Source: Clarkia xantiana subsp. parviflora
Lineage: Eukaryota; Streptophyta; Magnoliopsida; Myrtales; Onagraceae
Reading direction: 5' to 3'
DNA length: 64,000 nucleotides
Assembly (NCBI GenBank): GCA_036873135.1
Contig: JAPTYO010000005.1
Span: forward strand, 15,044,166 to 15,108,165
Under the pieces are notes generated by a model. That model was not told the DNA's origin. It saw only the letters and a program-made list of their open reading frames with translations, and ran no database searches. Shown here in pieces: positions 11,861 to 24,026 of this stretch; the first letter of the stretch is position 1, and every line of letters begins with the position of its first letter. The translations under genes and the position numbers were made by a program.

Positions 11861-12728
11861 ATGAGAATGTCTACGGTACGGTCATCAAAACCTTACGAGA
11901 AATTAATTTCTTTGGTGACTCCATCGCCTCCTAGAAGAGCATATGCTGTTGTTCAGCCATCGATGAAAAGATCAAAATTATTCCCCATCGCTGAAGATAA
12001 AGACTGGATAAAGTTGTTACCGACGGAAATTTGGGCTCACATTCTTACATTTGTCGGGATTACTCATCATGAATCTGTTGCTACTTTCGGAATGGGGTAA
12101 CTGTAGCTTTCTTATGTCCATTATTGTTACTTGTTCAATCTCTCACTTTTCTCAATTTTTTTTCCTTGGATACATACAGGTCATACAGAAGTTATGAAAT
12201 AGTGCATGACATGGCACCGAAGCTTTCACTCAGAAAATATTTCTGTAAGGTCTCTTCTTTTGGCGTCTCAAAAAAGCTAAAGGACAGTATTGAAAAATGG
12301 TGGGATAAGCATAAAAATGTGCACGCTGGATGCATGCTCGGAGTCTTCAAAGGTTTCTACACTGACACCCCTTCTGAAGGCATGGTTACCCTACATTAAA
12401 TGAAGTTGTGAATCTGTACACTGTCCCGTTGGATATTTATATTAGTAATATACTCAGTCGAAATAAAATATGCTTCAATGATCCGGCTCAGAATTGGAGT
12501 ATATTTGTAGAATCCAGACGATCATTGATCAACATCTATAAGAAGGACCTTTGGTGGATGCTTGTAGCTACAGTTTGCACTCCGGCAGAAGGAAGACGAT
12601 TTGACTACCATACCTGCATCGTTAATGGCCCGGAACACTATTATGATGAAGACAGTCATTATAATTACCGTGTGACCTGTCCGTTATGCCTAGCCGACAA
12701 GGAAGCTATGCGTCTTGATATTAATTGA
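11861..12728 (+). pseudogene. F-box-like protein gene carried inside the MULE, frameshifted
   Basis: Exon 1 (11861-12096) ends in an F-box-like start, WIKLLPTEIWAHILTFVG. It joins in phase across an 83-bp GT-AG intron (12097-12179) to exon 2 (from 12180), which reads MAPKLSLRKYFCKV and then AGCMLGVFKGFYTDTPSEGM before stopping at TAA (12397-12399). An overlapping frame picks up near 12385 and runs to 12728. It ends with a cysteine pair (RVTCPLCLADKEAMRL) like the C-terminal part of some small plant F-box proteins of the At2g35280 type. This suggests one gene broken by a frameshift. F-box proteins choose targets for SCF ubiquitin ligases. The family call rests on a short motif and the general layout, and is tentative. 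It runs opposite to the transposase and protease genes. Confidence 0.5.
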
Positions 12729-14270
12729 TATGATTTCTATTCGGCTACTAAGCTGATGTTTTAGGATTCAACAATTTGGTAATAGTTTAGATAGAATTGG
12801 GGACATGTCTAACTCAGTTTTTAGGTTTCTAGGTTTAATATTTTGCTAGATTTAGATGAGATTAGGATATTTTTTTACTTTCAAATGTTAGTCTTTATTT
12901 TTAATGGTACTAGAGAATTTAGCACGCGCAATGCACGTGTGTAGTATGTATGGCTTTTCAAGCTGACTGAAAATTAAAAATTATATATGATGTTTTAACA
13001 TAGCTTGTGAATGAAGAGAAATTTGGATAATAGATGGAATCATTCATGAATATAGACTTTATAGAGCAAGAAGCATGAACGATGAGATAATATTATACTA
13101 CTCTAGAGATCATGACATAACAGTCACAAAATTGTGAAAGTTACAAATCTTGCAAATGCTCACCAACTATTCGATCCTCTTAATTAGTTGTCTGATGCAT
13201 TGCTTATATATATTGTTTATATATTTCTTTATTAAATACTCCATTGAATAAAATAAACTGTAATGATAATCATGTGCGAAACCGGTTTGATTAAATTGAA
13301 TTAAATTCAGAAATGAAAAGATTTAATCGAGGGTTAAAACTGGGGTAAGTTGCACCTCGCGCAAGTGGACGTCGAAAGAGGAACACTGTTGGATTACGGA
13401 GACGTAATACTACGGAATGCTAAACATGTAAATGCAAGTAAAATAATTTGCAAATGCTCACCAACTAATAAAAGCTCCAAAAAGAAGTCATTCCCATCGT
13501 ACCATATATATATTATCAACTACTTTTACCTGATTAACTGTTGCAAAATCTCCATGAAAGACAAAAAAATTAAAAATAATAATAATGTCATGGGCAATTA
13601 ATGTCTTTGGCAAATATATATATGGGTGAAGAACTCCAAGTTGTATTGCTATTGACTGGATTGCAACTATCAACTTTGTTGTTGATTTCCACTTCTTTCT
13701 TTTAAAATTGACAAAAAAAAAAATATTTTTTGTAAGCACAAAACATTCCATGAGTAACAAATTTAAGTATAATTTTTTATTATGGGGACAAGCTGGCAAG
13801 TTTAGGCGATACGAATGGCAACTTGAGCAATTGTCCAGAGCATACAAACAAATATGCAGCTGAAATACTGCAACAATTCTGCAGCTGTGATACTGCAACT
13901 CTGCATAATTACAACTGCAGAATCTGCAGTTGCAATACTGCAGCAATTCTGCAGAATTGCTGCTACAATAATATTGGAACTGTAGAATTTGCCTCCGGAT
14001 CCATCACATAGCGGCAGTAAAATATATTTATCATTAAATAATCCTCAAATAACGTTAGTCTAAGAACCACAAACTAGTATATTGGGATAAAATTCAACCC
14101 AATTAGAGTTCAAATTTGGGTTACAAAGTTCAAAAACTCATAAATTCATAACACATAGCACTTATCTCTCCTAGAGCCATAAGGGTGCAAAGATCTGAAA
14201 CCTAGTTGACATCGAGTGCAAGCTACTTGGTAATTCACCTAAAATGCACCAAAATCAACTTACTGAAATG
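12729..14270. other. spacer without recognised genes
   Basis: AT-rich. The only structured part is the CTGCAG-rich cluster at 13856-13965. Short open frames here have no motif. Confidence 0.5.
13856..13965. repeat. cluster of CTGCAG palindromes in imperfect repeats
   Basis: ATACTGCAACAATTCTGCAG and ATACTGCAGCAATTCTGCAG are near-copies about 70 bp apart. CTGCAG occurs five times or more in roughly 110 bp, giving local hairpin potential. Confidence 0.6.
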
Positions 14271-15653
14271 TCACTCTATTACAAACTCTTGTGCCAACTT
14301 CTTAATCTTTTCTTTATTGTTGTTCTTTCCCCAAAGAATCAATGACGCTATCAGGAAAAGTCGATGCTTATTAGTTACAACCTACACAATCAATCAATTT
14401 AATGACCAACAAAATTAAAATGGTCAGGATTTTGCATAACTATAAAACTTAATAATCTACTTAATTTGGCTAATTCAGCACATTGAGAAATTGTAGATCA
14501 TACCGTGTTCGGTGTTACGTTCGGAAGTTCAGAGGGATATATCATGAAGTGGATGACATACATACCACAATTACTCCTGCAATACACAATCAATTTTGAA
14601 TCAAACAAATCATTAATTCATCTAACTCTATTAGATAACCCCAACCATTATTGCTACATACCCATCATGCAATTGTTCTTGGTCAGGTACATGATCAGGA
14701 AATGTCAGCCCCCAAATAACCAACTTTTCATCTTTCCAAATTACGAACTTCTGATTTTCCATGTCCACTAATTCTTGGATAAAAGTCAACTGCTTGGCAA
14801 ACAAAATTACCCAACGTCATAATCATTTTTCTTAAATTGTAATTATGAGTATGACTCAATTCAACACTCACCATCATGTAAATGACATTCAACCTTCTTT
14901 CTACATACCCATATTCAAGTGTATCCACGACATAGACAGAACGATCAGCAACATCTACTACAAGCAAGTACCAATGTTTGTTGATGTCATTGATAGGAAT
15001 GTATATTTACTTGTGGAAAAAAAAATTCCTGAGGTCAGATTTGTAACAATTTAAATAAAAATTACTTCAATAGAGTACTGCACTAACCTCACACACAAAT
15101 ATACACTACGTACCCGTGTGCAATGTTCAAGTCTGCCATCCAACCAATGTGATATATGAGACCGCACAATATCTTTTGCATTTGTGCCAGACGCAAGAAA
15201 TTGCTGCACAAATATCATGTCATTTTCAAAGTATTAAAAACTATAGAATATTCATAATTTAGTAAATCTTGAAATATACACAAATTACCAGAGCTTAATT
15301 ACACAATGTTTTGTGGAATCTTACTTATCTACTACTTTTGCTTCTACGTTATAAGCCTATCATCTCATTCACTACTTATCAACCTCGAAACCAAAATCAA
15401 ATTACCTGAACCCACGTAGGGAGATACAAATTGCGCCACCGACCATATTTTTTTTGTGATGAGTTCAACATGTGAGCAACACTATTTATCACCTACGGTC
15501 CACACAAAAATTAATCTATAAAATATTTGTTTGAAATCTTTACTGTATTACACAAGAATCACACTTACATCATCAGAAACCCATGATCCGGGAAGTAATG
15601 ACCACATATGCTCTCGATCAATTGATGGTTTGTCTGTTTGAACTAACAGTTCC
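14271..15653 (-). pseudogene. Ulp1-like (C48) cysteine protease gene of the MULE, 3' part
   Basis: Seven exons can be placed on the - strand with GT-AG ends: 15569-15653, 15406-15492, 15114-15203, 14872-15028, 14662-14789, 14504-14576 and 14271-14381 (TAG stop). They give a Ulp1/SENP-type fold in order: REHMWSLLPGSWVSDD, VINSVAHML, then NKHWYLLVVDVADRSVYVVD with the catalytic His and Asp, and HDGSNCGMYVIHFM with the catalytic Cys. Family members cleave SUMO-like proteins; in KI/Kaonashi MULEs the role is unknown. The frame of the 14872-15028 exon does not follow from the previous exon by my phasing: a two-base loss in a TA run just before the His region would explain it. It is therefore called a pseudogene. 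The 5' part lies beyond the retrotransposon A insertion (see 36988-37106). Confidence 0.78.
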
Positions 15654-16000
15654 CTACAAAAAAATTCACCCAAACATTAGTTTTTTTTAGCTCATCTACT
15701 GTCCATCTGCCATCTCATAACTTACTATGTAATAATTATATAAAAAAACTCAAAATGACATAATTTCAACCATATCATGTAACTGACCACTCTACAAGGG
15801 TATGATGATATCTGACTCCTAAGTTAATTCAATAATTTTTAGTGTTCAATCACTTTGTGAATTGACTTTATTAAAACATAAATCATTGTATAGTATATGA
15901 TTGACTACTATACATTCTTAAAAAAGAAGATTTAGTGACGAATATAGATCAATCACCAGTAGACCGCTCACTTTAAGATTCACTAGGTTGATGTCAATCA
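15654..16000 (-). other. protease gene intron up to the retrotransposon A insertion
   Basis: No clear exon. The last five bases, AATCA, are the left copy of the A target duplication. Confidence 0.5.
15996..16000. repeat. left target-site duplication of element A
   Basis: AATCA, identical to 36851-36855. Confidence 0.9.
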
Positions 16001-16758
16001 TGATGGGTTCCGATGTAATCGTTAGCCCCGTTAAGAGCCAATGGACGGCGAGTAGGTCCAGTGGGCCTCGTGAAAAGCCTGGAAGGCCCAGAGGCCCAGT
16101 ACGAATGGTCCCGACTTTAGCGGTCCCGATGTATGAGCTAAATGCTCCCGACAAGAGGCCTCTGAGTAGGCTCCGATATGCCTTAGTAAAGGCCCCGATG
16201 ATAAAAGCCCCGCAGAGGCTGGACCCGTCCCGTGAGACAAGGGGTCTTGGATGGTGACCTAGAATGAGATAACTCTGGAGTCCCCGACAGGAGTCGAGAC
16301 TTGTGATCAGAGGATAAGACCGCGAAACCCGCCTACTAGATAGAGTAGTGGGACAACGGTTAAAGATATAGATAAACTCCCCGAGATACGCAGGGCGTGC
16401 CCGAGATACGCGGAGTATGGGCAAGATACGCGGAGCGTGGGGCGAAATCTACGGAATCCTGAACGAGATATACGGAATCGTAGCGAGATATACGGAATCA
16501 TGGGCAAAACGGCCAATCACAGTCACAGGTAACTGAGTAACTTCCCCTCCTATATAAAGGAGGAAGTTACCTCAGAAAACCATCATCTAATACGTACTTA
16601 GATTACTGCTGCCACCCCATTGATCATATACTCATTTAAGCATCGGAGAGGGATTCTGGGTCCCCACCCAGGTCATCCCCTTTTGCAGGATTACACGGAG
16701 CCCAGGAGTCCAGAGCATTCCGTCAAGGACGTAACGGAGCTTCGCCCGTGATCCAACA
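16001..16758 (+). repeat. 5' LTR of element A
   Basis: TG...CA ends. TATATAAA at 16551-16558 is the likely promoter. Upstream, units like GAGATACGCGGAGCGTGG repeat about six times (16380-16500), and a palindromic GAGTCCCCGACAGGAGTCGA lies near 16280. Confidence 0.93.
16551..16558 (+). promoter_or_regulatory. TATA box in the 5' LTR of A
   Basis: CCTATATAAAGGAGG; the same motif occurs at the matching place in the 3' LTR. Confidence 0.75.
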
Positions 16759-16759
16759 T

Positions 16760-16777
16760 TGGCGCCGTCTGTGGGAA
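16760..16777 (+). other. primer-binding site of element A
   Basis: TGGCGCCGTCTGTGGGAA starts two bases after the LTR. The same sequence follows the LTR in elements B and D. It starts like tRNA-Asp-type sites (TGGCGCCGT), but I have not fixed the tRNA. Confidence 0.8.
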
Positions 16778-16811
16778 CTTACGAAAAGTCAAGATAGTTT
16801 CTACCAGATCA

Positions 16812-19800
16812 ATGGCCGGTGGTGGCAAGAAGAAACAAGTTCAAGCCGGCAGTTCTCGCCCCGCTGGAACTGGGAATTCCCCGTTGCCGGAACATGTTGC
16901 TGAACAAGGTGAATACCCTGCTGTTTCCCAGACAGGGGGGCATGGTGATGAGGAGGTCTCAGTCCGAGACACGACACTGAACAGGCAAGATATCCCGCGA
17001 AGGGAGGTGGATGCTCCCCCAAACCCGGTGGGGCACAGAGAGGAGGTCCCGCGAAGGGAAGCAGGCTCTTCTTCGAACTCAGAGTTGGCCAAGGCGGTAG
17101 CAGATGCTATGCCTATATTTCTGGCAGCCATGGAGGCTCTGTTGGACAAGAGAGAAGCTACCAGGAGGGCGGAGAAGTTGCCTCCGCGAGAAGAGCTGCC
17201 CCCACCACCTCCGAGGGTGGTCCCAGAAGAACAGGAGGTCCAGGAGGTTCAACCCAGGAATAGGGGTAAGGAACCCGCGCACTTGGAGAAGTTCGTGGTT
17301 GACGGCCCGGGACAAGTGCAAAATAGGACCATTCCCCTGAATGGCCCCATCACCCCCGATCAGGTGGTGAAGATCGTCAGCATCTGCATGGGTGACCAGA
17401 AACAGATGACATCAGAGCTGAGGGATCGATCCAGCCATCCTTTCATTCCGCGGCTGTTGGATACTGTCGCCCCGCCAGGGCTAGGCATCCCGACCATCAA
17501 GGAGTACTATGGTGAAGGAGACCCGGTCCGCCATGTTCAGAGACATGTCCAGGCCTTTATGGGTAGGACTTCAAACGATGACCTCATATGTTCGCTGTTC
17601 CCAATCACCCTGGGAGAAAGGGCCATGACCTGGTTTTTCAGCCTCCCCCCAGGATGCATTACGTGCTGGGCGGACATGCACGATCGGTTTATCAAGCAAT
17701 ATCAAGGTCGGAGGCGTCTTCTGAAGAGTGTAAGGTCCCTGACCCAGGTGGCAGAGACCCGACGAATCGTTGGCATATTACTACCAACGATTCACTGCCA
17801 GCACCGCGGAGATCGATGAAGATGATCGCAAGGGGAGCGACAAGTCGGAAGGGAGTAGGAACCGTGGTCGCCCCGAGAGAAGGGAGGACAGGCGTCCTCC
17901 GAAGAAGGATAACCGCGAAGGTCGAAGTGTCCCCATCAACAGCTCGATGACCTCCGTGCTAGCTGTGATGGATCGGCAGAGTCTTGCCCGATACCCCCCG
18001 AGGAAGGAAGGAGAGTTCTTGGGAGGTCGCTCTGATCGTTATTGTCGGTACCATCGAGCAAATGGTCACGACACAGATAACTGTCGGGAGCTGAAGAAGG
18101 AGATAGAGAAGCTGATCCAGAAGGGGAAGCTTAAGGAGTTCGTCGGAAGGGGAAGGTGCCGATCCCGTTCCAAAAGTCGGTCGCGGTCCCATTCAAAGTC
18201 CCGTGATCGATCCCCGAAGAAAAAGAAGGTCGAGTTGGAGCCCTCTGGTTCCGGAACCCGTAAGGAGAGACGGGGGAGCATTAACGTTATTCACGGAGGA
18301 ATGGCAGCGGGAGGAGATACCACCGCTTCACGGGAGAATTATGCTTCCCGCATCTCCGCTGCTGTGGTGCTAGGCAAGAGGTCCCGGTCGTGGACTTTGA
18401 AAGAGGAAATGGTGATTTCTTTCTCGGCGGAAGATTTGATAGGCGTGGAAAGCCCCCATGATGACGCCTTGGTCGTGACCCTAGACGTGGACGGATTCGA
18501 GATGAAGCGGATCCTGATAGATGGAGGGAGCTCCTCCGACATTCTTTTCATGGATGCCTTGGAGGCCATGGGAAAGACGAAGAAGGACCTGACGTAGGTG
18601 AACTTCCCGATGGTGGGCTTCTCTGGATCGACTTCCTATCCGGTGGGGATGATTACCTTACCAGTAGAGTTTGGTAGCGGCTGGAAGATGGAACGGCGGA
18701 ACGTGGATTTCGTCGTGGTAGAATCCGCGGGAACGTACAATGCTATCATCGGGAGGACCACCATTAATCCTCTCATGGCGGTTGCCTCGACAGTCCACCA
18801 AAAGATGAAGTTCTCGACTGACCATGGTGTCGGAGAAGTTAAGGGCGACCAAGTGGCGTCACGAAAGTGTTACGTCAACGCCACTCGAAGGAGAAGGAGG
18901 GAAGCCATGGCGGTCCTACAGACGATGCCGATCCTCGAGAGGAGTTTGGGCGTCCCGCCCCCATGGAGGATCTGAAGGAGGTTGAGATTGTCGGACCTCG
19001 AAGGAAGGTGAAGATCGGGTCTGCTTTGTCGGAAGAAAGAGCCCGAGAACTGATCCAGTTCCTGAAGGAGTTCAAGGAGCTGTTTGCCTGGTCCCCGAGT
19101 GATATGCCAGGAATCAGCCCCGACGTGATTGTGCACGAGCTGAAGATTGACCCCGCGATCAAGCCTATTGCGCAGAGGAGGCGTCCGATGGGCGCGGACA
19201 AGAGAATCGTCATCCAGCAAGAGGTGGGCAGACTGCTCGACGCTGGATTCATCAAAGAACTCCGATTCCAGACTTGGGTCGCTAACCCGGTCCTGGTGAG
19301 AAAGAGTAATGGGAAATGGCGGATGTGTGTCGACTTCCGCGACTTGAACAAGGCTTGCCCGAAGGATTGCTATCTGCTCCCAAGGATCGACCAGTTGGTG
19401 GATGCTACATCGGGACATGAGCTGCTGAGCTTCATGGATGCTTACTCCGGATACAACCAGATCAAGATGGCGAAGGAGGATGCCCCCCACACAGCTTTCT
19501 ACGCTGACAGTGATGTCTACCACTACGACGTGATGCCCTTCGGATTGATCAACACTGGAGCAACTTACCAGCGGATGGTAAACAAGTTATTCGGAGACAT
19601 TTTGGGGAAGACCATGGAAGCATATGTGGATGACATGCTCGTAAAGTCCCGACAGGCAGGAGACCATGTCCAAAACTTGGCGGCAGCGTTTGAGCGGATG
19701 AGGTTTCATCAGGTTCGGTTGAACCCAGACAAATGTGCTTTCGGGGTGAACTCGGGGAAATTCCTAGGGTTCATGGTGAGCCAGAGAGGAATCGAGGTGA

Positions 19801-22241
19801 ACCCTGAGAAGTTGCGAGCAATCGAAGAGATGCAGTCCCCGAAGACTCATCGAGAGGTCCAGGTGTTGAATGGCCGGTTGGCCGCGATGAATCGATTCTT
19901 ATCCAAGGCAAGTGACAGAGCCATGCCATTTTTTGATGTGCTAAGGGCCCACAAGAAGTTCGAATGGTCCGACAAGTGCGAGGAGGCATTCCAAGCACTC
20001 AAGCAGCATCTCCGTACCCTCCCGCCGTTGGCGAAACCAGCTCCAGGCGAGCCGCTTTATCTCTATTTGGCTGTTTCTGATGTTGCTGTTAGTTCTGTTT
20101 TGATTAAGATTGTCAAGGGCAACCAAGTGCCTGTCTATTATGTAAGCAAGGCATTTGCCAAATCAGAAATGAACTATCCCGCCATTGAGAAGTATCTCTT
20201 TGCGTTAATTGTTGCCGCTCGAAAGCTCCGACCTTACTTCCATGCACACGAGGTTACAGTGTTGACAAATCAGCCCTTGAAGCACTTTTTGAACCGACCG
20301 GAGGTGTCGGGGAGATTGGTGAAATGGGCCATCGAGCTTACGGAGTTCCGTATACATTTCGCTCCGCGAACTGCTATTAAGGGCCAGGCATTGGCAGATT
20401 TTATAGCTGAGTCTACGGCACCCGATCTGGAAGTAGCGGGTCCCGCAGAGGGGGCAACCATGGAGGTCCCGATAACAGAGCAGTCAGAACAGCCAAATGA
20501 GGGGAACACCTGGGAGATGTACACTGATGGTTCATCGAGTGTAGATGGCTCGGGGGCAGGATTCGTACTGATACCGCTCGGTGGAGGCGAGCCCCTGCGA
20601 TATGCCTTGGCCTTGACGTTTAAGGCCACCAACAATGAAGCGGAGTACGAGGCTCTCATCACAGGCCTTAAGATTGCCAAGGGTACCGGAGTCGACCATT
20701 TGAAAGTGAAGTGCGATGCCAGCTTGATTGTGAATCAAGTCCAGGGGAACTATGAAGCCAAGAGCCCAACAATGAGGAAGTACTTGCACGAGGTGCAAAC
20801 TTTGAAGGGAAGCTTCAAAAGCTTCGATATCGAGGCAATCCCGAGGGAAGAAAACGCGGAGGCAGACGCCTTAAGCAAGTTTGCTCTAGGAGTGGCCCCT
20901 GAGGAGAATCGGAAGGTGCACTTCTTGGAGAGAGTGATTATATCAACCATCGATCCATCGGAGGTATGCGCTGTGGAAGCAGGATCGGATGAAGAAGAGA
21001 AACCCACCTGGATGACCCCGATGGTCGCATATCTGACTACGGGGGCACTCCCCGATGATGATGTGGCAGCTGTCAGGCTGCGTCGAATCGCGAACGACTA
21101 CGCAATGGTGGACAACCAATTATACAAGAAGGGGCATGTAAAGCCTTTCCTGAAATGCGTGGCGGAGCCGGATACAAATCGGATCCTGAGAGAGCTACAC
21201 GAGGGAGTCGCAGCCTTCCATGAAGGGGCCCGATCCATCGTGAGGAAAGCACTGAACCTAGGCTACTATTGGCCTGCGATGAACAAAGAAGCGACAGTGA
21301 TGGTCCAATCCTGTGATGCATGCCAGAGGTACGCTCCAAATATCGTGGCTCCCGCCGCGGACTTGATGCCCATCAGGAGTGCTTGGCCCTTCGCGCAATG
21401 GGGCATTGATTTAGTGGGACCCCTTCCCCAAGCGAAAGGTCAGTGCAAGTATTTACTCGTGGCTATCGATTACTTCTCAAAGTGGATAGAGGCTAAAGCA
21501 TTGGCCAAGACGACGGGACAGCAGGTCCTCAAGTTCCTTCAAACTCAGATCATATCCCGGTATGGGGTTCCTCGAGTGCTAATCAGCGACAACGGCCCTC
21601 CGTTCAATGGGGCTCAGTTGAAGGAGTACCTGGAGGAGTTGAACATCGAGCATCGGATCGCTTCAGTCCGCCATGCTCAGACCAATGGCCAAGTAGAATC
21701 AGCCAACAAGATCGTGATGGATGGCTTGAAGAAGAGAGTCTACGCCTTGCAAGGCCATTGGCTGGATGAGCTTGAAAATGTGCTATGGGCTGTTAGAACA
21801 ACACCCAAGCAGTTGACAGGGGAGACTCCGTTTGGCCTGGTCTATGGCACGGAGGCAGTTGCTCCCGTGGAAATAGCGGTGGCGTCCCATCGCGCGAAAT
21901 ATTACGAACCTCTGACGAATGAGGAAATGAGACGTCTAGACTTAGACTTGCTCGAGGAGAAAAGATGGAAGGCTGATGAAGTCCAGGCTCGGATGCGTTT
22001 GGCAACAGCCCGATATTACAATCGACGCGTCAAATCCCGACAGTTCTTCGTGGGAGAACTTGTCTGGCAAAGGAACGAGTTCATTCATCAAAATCGGATC
22101 AACAAGCTATCACCAAAATGGGAGGGACCCTAGAAGATTGTGGGGATGCCAGCACCCAATGCATACAAGCTAGAGGACCTTGATGGCAAAATGTTGAAGT
22201 ATTCCTTCAGTGGCGAACACTTGAAGAAGTATCATGTCTGA
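16812..22241 (+). pseudogene. gag-pol polyprotein of element A, disrupted
   Basis: The start is ATG 16812 (MAGGGKKKQ). Order: gag capsid region, variant zinc knuckle YCRYHRANGHDTDNC, an RS-rich tract, aspartic protease (LIDGGSSSDILF), reverse transcriptase (YVDDML), RNase H, a second RNase H (MYTDGSSSVDGSGAGF), and integrase with a zinc-binding HHCC part and SDNGPPFNG. Compared with element B the breaks are: a frameshift near 17755 beside an in-frame loss of about 70 codons in gag; a TAG at 18595-18597 before the protease end; a frameshift near 18920; and a TAG at 22131-22133 a few codons into the C-terminal part, which otherwise reads on to TGA at 22239. It is closely related to B throughout. 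Confidence 0.92.
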
Positions 22242-22339
22242 TATTAAGTCGCCGCGAATGGCGCAAGTTATCTATCAATCCGATGTAAGCAAAGCTTTAA
22301 GTTATTAATAAAAGAAGTTGCTTCCGATCAAATTGCTTT

Positions 22340-23060
22340 TAGATTTATTCTAACTGTTAGTAAGACGTCCTGAAGGACGCGACAAAAGCCTTCCGAGGTA
22401 CGATAAAAGCCTTCCGAGGTACGAGTAAGTCGCCTCTATGGCGCGACAAAAAGCCTTACGAGGTATGGATAAAAGCCCTGCGAGGTAAGCGTAAGTCGTC
22501 TATATGATGCGGCCAAAAGCCTTAACAGGTACGGACAAAAGCCCTACGGGGTACGTATAAGTCGTCTATATGATGCAACCAAAAGCCTAGGTATGAAAAG
22601 GCCCTAAGGGGTCCGCGTAAGTCGTCTATATGATGCGGCCAAAAGCCTTAACGGGTACGAAAAAGCCTTAACAGGTCCGCGTAAGTCGTCTATATGATAC
22701 GGCCAAAAGCCTTAACGGGTATGAAAAAGCCTTAACAAGTCCGCGAAAGTCGTCTGATTTGGCGCGATAAAAGCCCTAAAGGGTGTGAAAAATGGCCTTA
22801 AAAGGCAGGGACGAGAAACCTTAAGTGTTAAAGTCCCGATTGGACGAGAAACCTTAAGTTGTGAAGTCCCGATGTTGGACGAGAAACCTTAAGTGGTGAA
22901 GTCCCGATGTTGGACGAGGAGCCTTAAGTGGTGAAGTCCCGATTGGACGAGAAACCTTAAATGGTGAAGTCCTGATTGGACGAGAAACCTTAAGTGGTAA
23001 AGTCCCGATTAGATAAGAAACCTTAAGTGGTAAAATGTCGAGTAAAGCGTCGGAAGGACG
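22340..23060. repeat. tandem repeats in the 3' region of element A
   Basis: Two families: units around AAAAGCCTTAACGGGTACG with GTAAGTCGTCTATATGATGC (about 22380-22790), then about eight units of a 30-mer built on GACGAGAAACCTTAAGTGGT and GAAGTCCCGAT (22810-23035). The core CCTTAAGTGGTG is shared with the array of element B. No protein coding. Confidence 0.85.
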
Positions 23061-23255
23061 TATGACGTCATCTTAAATGGTGCATCGAAACGTTCTGAGT
23101 AACGAATTTAAAGCCGCTTTAAATAAGTGCAAACGAGTATCGGGGCCAAAACAGATGAAAAGAAACTGCTTATATAAGGGCTCGAAGGCCTGAGGGTTCC
23201 GGTACAAAGGATAAAGAAGACAAGGAGAAACTACAAGGACTAAAAATATAAAGCG

Positions 23256-23293
23256 CTAAGCTTGGTCCTTGTTGGAGGTCGGATCTTCAGCAG
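23256..23293 (-). pseudogene. terminal piece of the antisense gene of element A, cut off by element B
   Basis: Read on the - strand, this continues the frame that ends at 32755 when B and one copy of AGCAG are ignored, and stops at TAG (23256-23258). B therefore landed about a dozen codons before the natural end of the antisense frame. Confidence 0.7.
23289..23293. repeat. left target-site duplication of element B
   Basis: AGCAG, identical to 32755-32759. Confidence 0.9.
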
Positions 23294-23990
23294 TGATGGG
23301 TTCGATTACAGCCGTCAGGCCCTTTAACGGGGAGGAAACGGCAAACAGGCCCACCAGGCCCAAAATGAAGGTCAAGATGACCTAGGAGAGGGGTCCCGAC
23401 GAAGGGAGTCCCGACAAGGCGAGGTCCCGACAGAGTCGGTCCCGACAGTGGAGCTGGAAGCTCCCGATGAGAAGCCTTTAAGTAGGCCCCGATGATGAAT
23501 CCCTGAGAATGATTGGCCCTGTCACGATGACGAGGGGCCCCGAGCGGTGACACAACGAGATAACTCTGGAGTCCCCGACGGGAGTCGGGACTCGATTATC
23601 AGAGGATAAGGCCAAGATATGCGGGGCGTGGCCGAGATACGCGGAACGTGGTTAAGATACACGGAGCGTGGCCGAGATACGCGGGGCATGGCTGAGATAC
23701 GCGAGATCACATCCGAGATATGCGGGATACGGGCTAACCACCCATAACGGTTCAACAGGTACCTGAGGCGTCTCTTCGCCTATAAAAGGGCAAGAGGTCA
23801 CCTCAGAACATTTACGTTGGATTGAATACACTTTGAGATTACTGCTTGCCAGTCATACGAGATACTCATTTAAGCATCGGAGAGGGATTCTGGGTCACCG
23901 CCCGGTCTATCCCCTCTTGCAGGATTGCGTGGAGCAAAGGAGCTAGGATTGCCGTCAAAGTCCGTACCGGAGTTCCACCGTGATCCAACA
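23294..23990 (+). repeat. 5' LTR of element B
   Basis: Begins TGATGGGTTCGATT, ends GTGATCCAACA. TATAAAAG at 23781-23788. U3 carries about seven degenerate copies of GAGATACGCGGGGCGTGGCC (23610-23735) and the palindromic GTCCCCGACGGGAGTCGGGA. The last ~120 bp are close to the LTR of A. Confidence 0.94.
23781..23788 (+). promoter_or_regulatory. TATA box in the 5' LTR of B
   Basis: CGCCTATAAAAGGGC; repeated at 32545-32552 in the 3' LTR. Confidence 0.75.
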
Positions 23991-23991
23991 T

Positions 23992-24009
23992 TGGCGCCGT
24001 CTGTGGGAA
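23992..24009 (+). other. primer-binding site of element B
   Basis: TGGCGCCGTCTGTGGGAA, same as in A, right after the LTR. Confidence 0.8.
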
Positions 24010-24026
24010 TCAAACAAAAAGCTGAT

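Noticed and set aside
16031..16516. Open frames in the LTRs of A
   Set aside because: They lie in U3 repeats, recur identically in both LTRs and have no motif.
23925..24026. gag-pol of B starting inside the LTR
   Set aside because: The frame is open by chance through the LTR end and primer site. Translation from a genomic RNA would most simply start at ATG 24027, which matches the start of gag in D.
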